Positions 42,911 to 51,961 of a stretch of DNA of 64,000 nucleotides are shown here, one piece after another. Where the stretch lies: contig NZ_FONS01000001.1 of assembly GCF_900112985.1 (NCBI RefSeq), positions 183,730-247,729 of the forward strand, given 5' to 3'. Origin of the DNA: Pedobacter antarcticus (GTDB taxonomy: Bacteria > Bacteroidota > Bacteroidia > Sphingobacteriales > Sphingobacteriaceae). The number at the start of each line of letters is the position of its first letter. Position 1 is the first letter of the stretch. The position numbers and the translations under genes are program-made. The notes beneath the pieces were generated by a model, which saw nothing but the letters and a program-made list of their open reading frames with translations, ran no database searches and had not been told where the DNA came from.

Positions 42911-45001
42911 TTAAACTGAGCAGGACACGCATTCATCAATGGAAGCTTTTCTTGTCCTGGTGTAATAGAGGGATTTTAAGCCCATCTTGTGCGCGTAAAT
43001 GTAATATCTGGCTATATCCCTGGTTGTATCCTTCGTGTTGGTATGCAGAATCGTGGAAATTCCCTGATCGACGTGGCGCTGAATTACGGAGATCAGCCTT
43101 AATACATTCTTCTGATCCATATCATAAGCAGATTTATAGAAGAAATAATTGTTGTTGTCCAAATACGGCATCGGGTAATAGGTGGTACTGTCCCCGTATT
43201 CACGTACCTCTATCACATCTACAACCGGCATTACAGATGCTGTGGCATTCATAATATAGGAAGTACTTTGATTTGGGGCAATCGCCATCCTATAAGCGTG
43301 ATACAATCCAAACTCAGCAACCTGCTCCTTTAATACTTTCCAATCTTCTGCAGAAGGTATTTCCATTCCTTCAAACAACTTATTCACCTTAGCATGCTGC
43401 GGTACGATATCCTGCTGCGTATAACTGTCAAAATAGCTACCATCAGCATAACTTGTTTTCTCAAAACCGACAAATGTTATACCTCTGTTTTTAGCGATCT
43501 CCATGGATGCCTGGATTGAGTAGAAATTGACCATCATAAAGAAAACATTGCTAAAGTCCAGTGCTTCTTTACTTTCGTACATGATGAAGTTCCGAGTTAA
43601 AAACCCATGTAGGTTCATCGCACCTAATCCAACACTATGCAGTTCTTTGTTTGCTTTCTGTACCGATGGTACCATAGCAATATTGGTCATGTCGGACACA
43701 ACAGTTAAGGATAACATAGCAGATTTAACTACTTCTTTAATCCTTTTGTTCTCCATTACAGTCGCTATATTCAGCGAACCCAGATTACAGGAAATTCCAT
43801 ACCGGATCTGGTCTTCCTTTCCGTAGATCTCTATATCAGAAACTTCTGATATCTGCATAATCTCTGTACAAAGATTAGAAAACTTAACCTGGCCGATTCC
43901 GTTTAAGGCATGACCGCGGTTTGCATTTCCCTTAAAAAATAAATATGGATAACCGCTTTCTTTCTGCGTCTGGGCCACTTTCACCATCAAATGCCGGGCA
44001 TTGATCTTTTTCTTTCTGACTTTAGGATTGGTAACTAACTCTTCGTACATCTGGTCCATATCTAATTCGTCAAGATATTTGCCGTACTCTTTATAGACTG
44101 TGTGTGGATAAAACAGATAGCAAGCTTCGTCTTTTTCGGCCAGCTCCATAAATTTATCCGGTACAATAACACCAATAGACAAAGATTTAATCCTTACCTT
44201 TTCATCTACATTGATCTTTTTGCAGTCCAGAAACTCTTCAATATCTGTATGAAATATATTCAGATACACCGCACCTGCGCCTGGACGCTGTCCGAGTTGA
44301 TTCGCATAGGAGAAAGTATCTTCCAGAATTTTCATAATGGGTAACACCCCACCTGCGCGGCCTTCTACATCCTTGATGGACTCACCTCTCGCACGGATCT
44401 TAGAAATATTAAAGGAAACCCCACCGCCTATTGAAGAAAGCTTCATTGCAGAATCAATCGCATAACCGATTCCATTTAAATTATCTCCGATTTCATCAAG
44501 AAAACAAGATACCAGTTCACCAGAACGTTTTTTTCCTGAGTTCAGGAAGGTCGGAGTTGCCGGCTGATATTCCTGATTAATCAGCATCTCCGCATATTCT
44601 TTAGCCTGGGCTACATCTCCACGTGCTAGGAACAAAGAAACCGCCACAACACGATCTTCGTAGCGCTCCAGGAACTTCTCCCCGCTGTCATCCCTCAACG
44701 CGTAACTCTGAAAGAACTTAAAAGCACTCATAAATGATTGAAAACGGAATTTTTTGGCATATACCAAATCATAAACTTCTTCCATCTGCTCAAAAGTATA
44801 CCACTGATAAAAGTCGACATAATAGTCTCCTTCAATCAGATAGTCAATCTTTTCCTTCAGTGTGTAAAAAAACACCGTGTTTTTATTTACATAATCCAGA
44901 AAATAGGACCTTACAGCTTCTTTATCTTTGTGCAGGCTGAATTCATCATCATTTTTAATCATGATCTCGTTGTTCAACAAGATCCATTTTTTAGTCACCA
45001 T
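42911..45001 (-). CDS. nrdE: Class Ib ribonucleotide reductase, catalytic subunit
   Basis: NrdE of 696 residues reduces ribonucleoside diphosphates. It lacks the N-terminal ATP-cone of NrdA, as class Ib enzymes do. Redox and radical cysteines are in GELVSCFLD and NLCTEI (with the catalytic Asn and Glu), and in the GISCNLGSLN block. The tail CVSC-SV is the C-terminal shuttle pair re-reduced by NrdH. The double-tyrosine radical path near the C-terminal half is suggested by KSLYYTRTRK. It starts five bases after nrdI. A second ATG (44962) would shorten it by 13 residues. Confidence 0.95.
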   Translation of the reverse strand: MVTKKWILLNNEIMIKNDDEFSLHKDKEAVRSYFLDYVNKNTVFFYTLKEKIDYLIEGDYYVDFYQWYTFEQMEEVYDLVYAKKFRFQSFMSAFKFFQSYALRDDSGEKFLERYEDRVVAVSLFLARGDVAQAKEYAEMLINQEYQPATPTFLNSGKKRSGELVSCFLDEIGDNLNGIGYAIDSAMKLSSIGGGVSFNISKIRARGESIKDVEGRAGGVLPIMKILEDTFSYANQLGQRPGAGAVYLNIFHTDIEEFLDCKKINVDEKVRIKSLSIGVIVPDKFMELAEKDEACYLFYPHTVYKEYGKYLDELDMDQMYEELVTNPKVRKKKINARHLMVKVAQTQKESGYPYLFFKGNANRGHALNGIGQVKFSNLCTEIMQISEVSDIEIYGKEDQIRYGISCNLGSLNIATVMENKRIKEVVKSAMLSLTVVSDMTNIAMVPSVQKANKELHSVGLGAMNLHGFLTRNFIMYESKEALDFSNVFFMMVNFYSIQASMEIAKNRGITFVGFEKTSYADGSYFDSYTQQDIVPQHAKVNKLFEGMEIPSAEDWKVLKEQVAEFGLYHAYRMAIAPNQSTSYIMNATASVMPVVDVIEVREYGDSTTYYPMPYLDNNNYFFYKSAYDMDQKNVLRLISVIQRHVDQGISTILHTNTKDTTRDIARYYIYAHKMGLKSLYYTRTRKASIDECVSCSV

Positions 45002-45005
45002 AGCC

Positions 45006-45368
45006 TTAGCCCTCTATCTTTTCTATAAATCGTTCAATATCATTTCTGGTACCGGAAAGCTCAAACTGCAAGATGACCGGTAAATTAAATTCGGCGGCAA
45101 TTTTAGATGCAGCCAGCGCAAAATTAGGCCCCCAATTTTTGTTGCCGCTACAGGAAACTGTCCTGATCAGATGGCTGTATTGCTGCAAAAAATGCATGGT
45201 ACTCAGCGGAACTTCACCAAAGCCTGTTGTATATGTGATTAGATGCCCTGGTTGGCTAGGCTCATAGCCGCTACCAATCTTTTGTATAATCCAATCGCGT
45301 TCATTTTTAAGCCGGTTTACAAAACGTTCGACGTTACCGGTCTTACTATCGTAATAAATCCAGTTCAC
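45006..45368 (-). CDS. nrdI: NrdI flavodoxin-like RNR activating protein
   Basis: NrdI of 120 residues, an FMN protein that supplies the oxidant needed to load the Mn cofactor of NrdF. It opens with IYYDSKTGNVERFVNRL, the FMN phosphate loop; TYTTGFGEVP and SCSGNKNWGPNFALAASKI are the other two FMN loops, and the final FELSG is conserved. The start is a GTG at 45368. It lies in the same reading frame as nrdH, after that gene's TGA and eight sense codons. Gene order nrdH-nrdI-nrdE-nrdF. Confidence 0.93.
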   Translation of the reverse strand: MNWIYYDSKTGNVERFVNRLKNERDWIIQKIGSGYEPSQPGHLITYTTGFGEVPLSTMHFLQQYSHLIRTVSCSGNKNWGPNFALAASKIAAEFNLPVILQFELSGTRNDIERFIEKIEG

Positions 45369-45392
45369 AGGCGCTCTGTTTTCCAGTTTAAA

Positions 45393-45635
45393 TCATACAG
45401 CGGCCAATGCCGACAACTCTTCTGGTTTAAATCCGATAACTCTTGACAATTCTTCTTCCTGATCAAGCAGGATTACAGTTGGTACAGATCTCACCCGAAA
45501 TCTCATAGCCATTTCAGGGTCGTTGAATGGATTTATCGTTTCGTAGCTGATACCTTTTCCGTCCAGGTAAGCGGAAACCATATTGCAAGGGCTGCAATCT
45601 TCTTTTTCAAATTTGATAATTCTTTTGTTGCTCAT
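45393..45635 (-). CDS. nrdH: NrdH-like glutaredoxin/thioredoxin
   Basis: Small thioredoxin-fold protein of 80 residues with the active site CSPC (14-17) and cis-proline in RSVPTVILL. As first gene of the nrd operon it should pass electrons to NrdE. Unlike classical NrdH (CVQC or CPFC) the motif is CSPC, so electrons may come from thioredoxin reductase or another donor; this is inference. It starts 16 bases downstream of GGGTTAA repeats that may be control sites. Confidence 0.85.
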   Translation of the reverse strand: MSNKRIIKFEKEDCSPCNMVSAYLDGKGISYETINPFNDPEMAMRFRVRSVPTVILLDQEEELSRVIGFKPEELSALAAV

Positions 45636-45650
45636 TTTTGAAGATTAAAT

Positions 45651-45675
45651 GGGTTAATACAACCGGGGTTAACCC
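45651..45675. promoter_or_regulatory. GGGTTAA repeats upstream of nrdH
   Basis: GGGTTAA at 45651-45657 is repeated 15 bases on, inside the perfect 10-bp palindrome GGGTTAACCC (45666-45675). The site is 16-40 bases ahead of the nrdH ATG. It does not resemble the NrdR box. Candidate operator. Confidence 0.35.
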
Positions 45676-45727
45676 GATTGTGAAGGAATTCAAAAATGCG
45701 AATTCTATTAAGAATGATTCGAAATTG

Positions 45728-45736
45728 TTATCCACA
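45728..45736 (+). promoter_or_regulatory. DnaA box upstream of nrdHIEF
   Basis: TTATCCACA equals the consensus DnaA box TTATNCACA. It lies 93 bases upstream of the nrdH start. A one-mismatch copy, TGTGGACAA in the opposite orientation, is at 45911-45919 in the same gap. Confidence 0.5.
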
Positions 45737-45850
45737 CAGGTGGAAAAGAGCCATGGATTTATGACTAATTTTTAACCGGGAAACAGATTATAATTAGTAG
45801 CATTTAGATACTTGATTTGCAATTTGCTCTCTTGAAGCGCTTTGAAGAAA

Positions 45851-45905
45851 AAAAGTCAAGGCTGAAAAATTCATTTAAAGTGTGAAAAATTCGGCCTTGA
45901 CTTTT
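45851..45905 (-). terminator. Terminator of the HI0933-recQ-lutA gene run
   Basis: Minus-strand stem AAAAGTCAAGGC / GCCTTGACTTTT, followed by TTTTTT. The 31-base loop contains GAATTTTTCA twice as a direct repeat, so two alternative inner hairpins are possible. Confidence 0.75.
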
Positions 45906-45949
45906 AACGTTGTGGACAAAAATGAAATGTGTTACCTTAATAACTCAAA

Positions 45950-46687
45950 TTAATATTCTGTACTTTCCAGCCATCCGTTTGCCAGTACATCTGCGAGATG
46001 CATGGTTTTAATGGCTAATTTATTTTGATCGATATAACCCTGCAAATGCATCAGGCAGGATAAGTCTGTAGAGATAATATAATCTGCGTCCTGCTCCAGC
46101 GCATGATTAACCTTTTGTTCTGCCATCGCCGAAGAAATCGCGTCAAATTTAACAGCAAATGTTCCTCCAAAACCACAACAAACGTCTGTGTCTTTCATTT
46201 CCATCATCTCCAGTCCGTGAACCTTCGAAAGTAGTTTGCGTGGTTCGTTTTTGATTTTACACTCCCTTAAACCACTGCAGGAGTCATGATAAACGGCTTT
46301 CCCCTCTAGTTCCGCGCCGAAATAATCTTTATGAAGTATGTTGATCAGAAAATCCGACAGTTCAAATATATTCCCTTGAATAGTTCTGCATTTGTTGTGT
46401 ACAATAGTATTGGTAAAAAGATCATTGTAACCATTTCTTACCATACCTACGCATGATGCAGAGGGTGCTACAATATAATTCGCGTCAGAAAAATCGTTCA
46501 GAAATTTCGTTCCGGTTGCTTTTGCTTCTTCCCAATAACCTGCATTATAGGCAGGCTGACCACAGCAGGTCTGAGCAGGGTTATAAATAACCTCACATCC
46601 TGATTTCTCCAATAACTGTATAGTATTAAAAGCAGTCTGTGGATAAAGCTGGTCAACGAAACAAGGTATAAATAATTCTACTTTCAT
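45950..46687 (-). CDS. lutA: LutA-like (Fe-S)-binding protein, CCG domains
   Basis: Protein of 245 residues with two cysteine-rich CCG domains: TCCGQPAYNAGY (near 41-52) and VCCGFGGTFAV (near 168-178), plus the other cysteines in IPCFVDQLYP and YHDSCSGLRE. This is the LutA/YkgE and GlpC/HdrB-type subunit that couples a dehydrogenase to an Fe-S chain; in LutABC it serves L-lactate oxidation. lutB and lutC are not adjacent, so the pathway role is open. It is last in a minus-strand run, 23 bases after the UMF1 gene. Confidence 0.85.
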   Translation of the reverse strand: MKVELFIPCFVDQLYPQTAFNTIQLLEKSGCEVIYNPAQTCCGQPAYNAGYWEEAKATGTKFLNDFSDANYIVAPSASCVGMVRNGYNDLFTNTIVHNKCRTIQGNIFELSDFLINILHKDYFGAELEGKAVYHDSCSGLRECKIKNEPRKLLSKVHGLEMMEMKDTDVCCGFGGTFAVKFDAISSAMAEQKVNHALEQDADYIISTDLSCLMHLQGYIDQNKLAIKTMHLADVLANGWLESTEY

Positions 46688-46710
46688 TTGAATTCAAATT
46701 CTAATAATAA

Positions 46711-48030
46711 TCAGGATACAGGCTGGATTTTCCTTGGTTCTGAGTTTCTCAATAACCACAAAAACGCGAGTCCTGCCACAAAAAATAAGGCTAACGCTAT
46801 CAACGAGTTTCGCATGCTGCCGGTTAATTCTTCTATATAGCCAAAGCTAAACATACCAATAACTAAAGCAATTTTTTCAGTTACATCAAAAAAACTGAAA
46901 AATGAGGTATGGTCTTTACTGTCCTGCGGAAGGTATTTAGAGTAGGTAGAACGGGAAAGAGACTGTATTCCACCCATAATTAAACCCACTGCAGCTGCGA
47001 GGAAGTAAAATTGCAGTTCTGTTTGCACGAAATAGGCCGCAATGCACACGCCAATCCAAATTATTACGACGCCGATAAGGACACGGATATTACCCAGGTG
47101 ATTTTTCGACAGCCACGACATGAGCATCGCACCAGGGATCGCAACGACCTGCAGAAGCATGATTGTTCCAATGAGCTTGGCGGTCGGAAGCTGAAGCTGT
47201 TTTTCACCAAAAACTGTTGCGACAAGCATAACAGTCTGAACTCCCATCGAATAGAAAAAAAACGCAGTTAAAAACCGCTTCAGATAAGGCATGTGTTTAA
47301 GCTGGACCCAAACTTTACTTAGTTCTTTAAATCCACTTGTCAGGATGTTTCCAGTAGGAACGACACGTTGTTTAGGCGTGTCCGGCAGGTTTCGAAATGG
47401 AATCTGCGCGAATGCTATCCACCAAATGCCAACTAATAGAAATGACAGTCTGGATGCCTGCCCTGCACCGGAAAGTCCAAATGTATCCGGAAAGAAAACA
47501 AATACGAAGCAAACGAGCTGCAGGAGAATACTTCCTACATAACCGTAAGCATATCCCTTCGCACTCACGGTATCCTGCATATCTGGCGTTGCTATTTCGG
47601 GTAGATATGCGTTATAAAACACCAAACTGCCCCAAAATCCTATAGCTGCCAAGATGAATAAAACAATTCCAAGCTGCAGGGTTTCTGCTTCAAAAAAATA
47701 AAGTCCACAGCAAGATAATGCACCTATCCATGTAAATATTTTCATGAAGAACTTCTTATTTCCGCGGCTGTCTGCAATCCCTGAGAGAACCGGACTAAGT
47801 ATTGCAATAATTAGAAAAGCAAATGCTAATGCATAATTGTACAGGGCAGTATTTACAAATTTGAAGCCCATAAACTGAACGTAGTCAATTGTATTGGGTT
47901 TATTAGATGAAGTAATTATTGTGTAATAGGCAGGAAAAATAGTAGAAGTGATAACCAGGTTATATGCTGAGTTTGCCCAGTCAAAAAATGCCCAGGACCT
48001 GATAGTTTTACGATCGTTTATCTGTGTCAT
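46711..48030 (-). CDS. UMF1/Atg22-like MFS transporter
   Basis: Twelve-helix major facilitator of 439 residues in the UMF1 family (related to yeast vacuolar effluxer Atg22, PF11700). The N-terminal RSWAFFDWANSAYNLVITSTIFPAYY is diagnostic. Further family blocks are GIADSRGNKK in the TM2-TM3 loop and GGIQSLSRSTYSKYLP before TM11, a conserved feature of these exporters. Yeast Atg22 exports amino acids; bacterial substrates are not known. It starts 21 bases after the head-GIN lipoprotein gene. Confidence 0.9.
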   Translation of the reverse strand: MTQINDRKTIRSWAFFDWANSAYNLVITSTIFPAYYTIITSSNKPNTIDYVQFMGFKFVNTALYNYALAFAFLIIAILSPVLSGIADSRGNKKFFMKIFTWIGALSCCGLYFFEAETLQLGIVLFILAAIGFWGSLVFYNAYLPEIATPDMQDTVSAKGYAYGYVGSILLQLVCFVFVFFPDTFGLSGAGQASRLSFLLVGIWWIAFAQIPFRNLPDTPKQRVVPTGNILTSGFKELSKVWVQLKHMPYLKRFLTAFFFYSMGVQTVMLVATVFGEKQLQLPTAKLIGTIMLLQVVAIPGAMLMSWLSKNHLGNIRVLIGVVIIWIGVCIAAYFVQTELQFYFLAAAVGLIMGGIQSLSRSTYSKYLPQDSKDHTSFFSFFDVTEKIALVIGMFSFGYIEELTGSMRNSLIALALFFVAGLAFLWLLRNSEPRKIQPVS

Positions 48031-48051
48031 TAAAGAAGCGCTACCGATCTG

Positions 48052-48762
48052 TTAGTTTACTTTTTCCAATCTGGAAGTTCCCGATTTTTTCTCCTCTACC
48101 TTTGCTGGATTCCCTTTGTAATAAATTTCAGATGCGCCCGAAGTTTTCACTTTCAGTTCGTTCAGAACATTTATTTTCAGCTTACCCATTCCGTCGATAT
48201 TTAAGTCATAAATACCAGTTATAAAATTAAATGCTTCCAGATTCAAACTACCTTTACTTTTTAGCTGATGTGTACCTGCCTGACCGCTTAAACGGATATC
48301 TGCAGAACCATCTGTAGTGGTAACCAATTTTCCTGCATTCAACTCAAGGTCTACACTGTTTGCATCTGTTGTTTTAAGCTCCAGATTATTTACAACGATT
48401 CTGGAAGCAGTCTCTACTCTGCCAGCCTTGCCTATTTCCAGTTTTTTTAAATCCCCTATGCCAGCGACAACAACAATAGTGTCGGTACCACAGTAAGCGT
48501 CGGCTTTCAGGCTGACAACCAGCTTCTCTCCATTCACTTTAATTTTAACAAGGTCTACTGCATTACTGTCTGCCTGTGTGCGAACCATAAAGGTGCTATC
48601 TTGATTTAAAACTAGTTTTAAAGGTCCTTCCAAACTAATCTGATCGAAGGGCTTGAGCTGAACTCCCCTGTGCGAAATAGTTCCTGAGGCCTGAGGACAT
48701 TCAGACTGGCAGGCTGAAAAAATTAATGGTAAAATAAGCAGGTAAAGGAATCTTTTTTTCAT
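48052..48762 (-). CDS. Head GIN domain (DUF2807) lipoprotein
   Basis: Putative lipoprotein of 236 residues. The signal ends in a lipobox (IFSAC, Cys18). The rest is the head-GIN/DUF2807 beta-helix domain: FDQISLEGPLKLVLNQD opens it, and repeated strands with D/N/S at turns follow (ADSNAVDLVKIKV, TTDANSVDLELN, TTDGSADIRLSG, TSGASEIYYKG), typical of a right-handed solenoid. Family members are abundant in Bacteroidota and their role is unknown. It lies 40 bases after recQ. Confidence 0.88.
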   Translation of the reverse strand: MKKRFLYLLILPLIFSACQSECPQASGTISHRGVQLKPFDQISLEGPLKLVLNQDSTFMVRTQADSNAVDLVKIKVNGEKLVVSLKADAYCGTDTIVVVAGIGDLKKLEIGKAGRVETASRIVVNNLELKTTDANSVDLELNAGKLVTTTDGSADIRLSGQAGTHQLKSKGSLNLEAFNFITGIYDLNIDGMGKLKINVLNELKVKTSGASEIYYKGNPAKVEEKKSGTSRLEKVN

Positions 48763-48802
48763 AAGGTTTATTTTTCTTTAAGCGGACTATCTTTAGTATT
48801 TA

Positions 48803-50695
48803 TCAAATATAATAGTTTTTGCCGTCGGTTTTGATTTTACCGGTGTCCAGTAATGTGCGTAATTGTTGCAATTTATCTTGATCTGTACCGGTTTTTAATT
48901 CTAGTATCAGTTCATCTAAACTACATAATCTATTCTGTAGTAGAGTTATTATGTCAAATTGTATCTTGTCGTGTAGCTCTTCTGTATCCTGATTTCTTTT
49001 TTCAGTCAGACATACATCACACATCCCGCAATGCTCTGCTCCAGGTTCATCGAAATAATGCAGCAGCTGTGCGGTGCGGCATGTCCAGGTCTGACTATAG
49101 GCTAATACAGCAGTAATTTGTTCCTGCTGTATCTTTTTACGGAAGTTTATATAACGCGCATCTGTATCCAGATGCAGTTGATCTACCCTGGGCCTGGTAA
49201 ACTGAAGCTGAGGCTGATCGCTCTGCTTCAGATAGGAAATTAAACCCTGATCCTGCAGATTATTCAGTTGTCTGACTACATCGTTCCAGGAAATTCGCAA
49301 CCGCTTCGCAAGTTCGCTTTCCTGTATCTGCGCATAATGATCGAACATACCGCCATAAGACCTGAGCATTGTCTTAATCAGCGGATCATATCCCGGGTTT
49401 TCAATCTGAAAGCGGTATACATCTTCGTTCCCGGAAAGAAAAAGTACTCTGGATGGTAAAAATATATTCTCTGACAAGGTTAGATATCCGTCATGTTCCA
49501 GGAATTTCATCGCCGCCATGGTTCTGATTACACCGAGCTGATATCTTTTGCAAAAGTCCGCAAGGTCGAAACTGAAAAAGATGCCTTCTCCGGCTCCGTA
49601 AGCAAGCTGAAAATAAGACCCCAGATGATGATAGATTTTCCTGATCTCAGAAACCTCTGGAAAACTCTCTGCATACCTGATCTGCAGTGTCTCCCGGTCA
49701 GATTCATTGGCAAGCAAAACCGCATAAGCCCTCCTTCCGTCCCGGCCGGCACGACCAGCTTCCTGATAATAAGCCTCCAGACTTTCCGGGAGATCCAAAT
49801 GGATAACAAAACGAACGTCAGGTTTATCTATTCCCATCCCAAAAGCATTGGTAGCCACTATAACCCTGGTTTTATTTTTTTTCCAAAGATCTTGCTTTGT
49901 ACTTCGCTCTGTCTTCTCTACGCCGGCATGATAAAAGTCTGCTGAAATCTGATTTCTTTGTAAAAATAGGGCTACCTCTGTGGTCTCTCTTCGGTTACGC
50001 ACGTATACCAGGCCGCTCCCCTTCACCTGGTTGATAATATTTAGTAATTTTTTATACTTATCCTCCAGATCATAAACAACATAGCTCAGGTTTTTTCTAG
50101 CAAAGCTTTGCACGAATATCTGCGGGTCTGTCATTAAAAGTTTCTCGACAATATCCTCCCGGACGAATTTTGTAGCCGTAGCTGTAAGTGCGATTATGGG
50201 TACTTCCGGATGGATTTCACGGATTGCTGCAATTTGTTGATAAGGAGGTCTGAAATCATAACCCCATTGAGAGATACAGTGTGCTTCGTCTACAGCAATC
50301 AGATTAACTTTCATATAGGAGATGCGTGTCCTGACCAGGTCTGACAGCAATCTCTCTGGTGACAGGTATAAAAATTTAACGGGCCCGTAAATACAGTTAT
50401 CAAGCAGAATATCAATTTCCCTCTTGCCCATTCCTGCATAGATAGCTACAGCTTTGATACCACGCGCATTTAAGTTTTCAACCTGATCTTTCATCAGTGC
50501 AATCAGCGGTGATATGACAATGCAAATACCTTCCATAGCCATCGCTGGTACCTGGAAGCAAATAGATTTACCTCCCCCCGTAGGCAAAAGTGCAAGGCAG
50601 TCTTTGCCCTGCAATACTGCTTGTATGATTTCGAGCTGTAACGGCCTGAAAGTACTATGCCCCCAATATTGTTTTAGAATTGCTGTTTCTGACAT
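48803..50695 (-). CDS. recQ: ATP-dependent DNA helicase RecQ
   Basis: 3'-5' helicase of the RecQ family. The ATG at 50695 gives 630 residues (a TTG 11 codons upstream overlaps the previous gene). Walker A is PTGGGKS (K44, S45), Walker B is DEAH (135-138), and the aromatic-rich loop is DEAHCISQWGYDFRP. Motif VI is YYQEAGRAGRDG. The zinc-binding segment has C-R-T-A-Q...EHCGMCDVC, and a winged helix precedes it in an unusual order. It has no canonical HRDC domain: the last 70 residues are a short helical region. It acts in recombination and fork repair. Confidence 0.93.
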   Translation of the reverse strand: MSETAILKQYWGHSTFRPLQLEIIQAVLQGKDCLALLPTGGGKSICFQVPAMAMEGICIVISPLIALMKDQVENLNARGIKAVAIYAGMGKREIDILLDNCIYGPVKFLYLSPERLLSDLVRTRISYMKVNLIAVDEAHCISQWGYDFRPPYQQIAAIREIHPEVPIIALTATATKFVREDIVEKLLMTDPQIFVQSFARKNLSYVVYDLEDKYKKLLNIINQVKGSGLVYVRNRRETTEVALFLQRNQISADFYHAGVEKTERSTKQDLWKKNKTRVIVATNAFGMGIDKPDVRFVIHLDLPESLEAYYQEAGRAGRDGRRAYAVLLANESDRETLQIRYAESFPEVSEIRKIYHHLGSYFQLAYGAGEGIFFSFDLADFCKRYQLGVIRTMAAMKFLEHDGYLTLSENIFLPSRVLFLSGNEDVYRFQIENPGYDPLIKTMLRSYGGMFDHYAQIQESELAKRLRISWNDVVRQLNNLQDQGLISYLKQSDQPQLQFTRPRVDQLHLDTDARYINFRKKIQQEQITAVLAYSQTWTCRTAQLLHYFDEPGAEHCGMCDVCLTEKRNQDTEELHDKIQFDIITLLQNRLCSLDELILELKTGTDQDKLQQLRTLLDTGKIKTDGKNYYI

Positions 50696-50711
50696 ATAAA
50701 TACCGGATCTT

Positions 50712-51902
50712 TTAAAGCTGTTGCGCAATTACAAAGCCACTTGCCCAAGCCCATTGGAAATTATATCCGCCGAGCCACCCTGTAATATCAAGACATTCCC
50801 CCCCAAAGTACAGTCCTGGTTGTGCTTTAGATTCCAGGGTTTTCGAAGAAAGCTCTCCTGTGGAAATTCCACCGCGCATAACCTCTGCTTTATCATAACC
50901 TTTGTCTCCAGCGGGTTTAACACAGAATTCATGGATACGTTGATGAATTTCTTCCATTTCTGCTTTAGTTAAAGCAGCAACGGTTTGATGCAGAGGTAGA
51001 TATTTACCCATCGCATCCGTGAACTTGCGCGTAAAATACCGGTGCATTAAAGTAGACAGTAGTGTTTTACCTTGTTGCTTTCTTTCCGTATCGATCAGGC
51101 TGCTGATATTCTGTTGTGGAAGTAAATTTATTTTGATTGTTTCTCCGGCCTTCCAGTAAGATGAAATCTGTAGGATTGCTGGTCCGCTCAGGCCCCAGTG
51201 TGTAAATAATATATTTTCTTCAAAACTAGCTTTGTCATTACTGACTTCTGCAAATACTGCATTTCCCGAAAGACTCGCGAACCATTCTTCATCTTTACCT
51301 GTAATTGTTAAAGGGACGAGTGCGGGTGCAGTTTGCTCGACCTGCAAACCCAGCTTTCTGGCGTAACGCAATGCAAAGTCTGTCGCACCCATTTTCGGAA
51401 TCGGCAGGCCTCCTGTTGCGATAACTAATTTAGGGGCCTCCAATACTTTTTTCTGTCCATTCTGCAGGTAATGAACCTGGTACCGATCTCCTGTATGATG
51501 GATTTCCCCTACTTCTGCATTACAGTGAATCTCCTGTCCAAAGTCATTACAAAGTGTTTTAAACAATTTCACAATATCTTTAGCATTCTTTTCTACAGGA
51601 AACAGTTGGCCTAATGTTTTTTCCTCTCCCTGGATATCATAAGTTTCAAAGAAACTGATTGTATCTTCTACCGTCCACTGGCTGAAAGCAGATTTCAGGA
51701 AATGTGGGTTGGCTGTTATAAACTGCGCTGGCTGAACTAACAAATTTGTATAATTACATCTCCCTCCTCCCGAAATCAAAATCTTCGCGCCTGGTTGTGC
51801 TCCTTTTTCCAGTAAAACAACCTTTTTCCCCAGGTATCCTGCCTGTACTGCACACATCAGACCGCATGCTCCTGCACCAATAATTATAGCGTCTGCCTCC
51901 AT
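50712..51902 (-). CDS. HI0933/YhiN-like FAD-dependent oxidoreductase
   Basis: Flavoprotein of 396 residues in the HI0933 family (PF03486; BaiN/RdsA group). The FAD Rossmann motif is IIIGAGACGLMCAVQAG, followed by the family signature KILISGGGRCNYTN (44-57). The middle carries LVIATGGLPIPKMGATDFALRYA, and the C-terminus GGECLDITGWLGGYNFQWAWASG. Function is unsettled; one relative reduces bile-acid intermediates. Start is the ATG at 51902 (the codon before it is TTG). It is first in the minus-strand run leading to recQ. Confidence 0.9.
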   Translation of the reverse strand: MEADAIIIGAGACGLMCAVQAGYLGKKVVLLEKGAQPGAKILISGGGRCNYTNLLVQPAQFITANPHFLKSAFSQWTVEDTISFFETYDIQGEEKTLGQLFPVEKNAKDIVKLFKTLCNDFGQEIHCNAEVGEIHHTGDRYQVHYLQNGQKKVLEAPKLVIATGGLPIPKMGATDFALRYARKLGLQVEQTAPALVPLTITGKDEEWFASLSGNAVFAEVSNDKASFEENILFTHWGLSGPAILQISSYWKAGETIKINLLPQQNISSLIDTERKQQGKTLLSTLMHRYFTRKFTDAMGKYLPLHQTVAALTKAEMEEIHQRIHEFCVKPAGDKGYDKAEVMRGGISTGELSSKTLESKAQPGLYFGGECLDITGWLGGYNFQWAWASGFVIAQQL

Positions 51903-51921
51903 CAAATCCGTTTATATTGTT

Positions 51922-51929
51922 TATTTTTG
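51922..51929 (+). promoter_or_regulatory. -7 element for purKE
   Basis: TATTTTTG matches TAnnTTTG, 32 bases before the purK ATG. A PUR-type operator is not evident. Confidence 0.45.
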
Positions 51930-51961
51930 GTGCAAAATAAGCATAACTTTTTCATATCGAT

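Noticed and set aside
44734..45028. Plus-strand frames opposite nrdE
   Set aside because: Antisense shadows of a strongly conserved coding sequence; composition follows the nrdE codon pattern.
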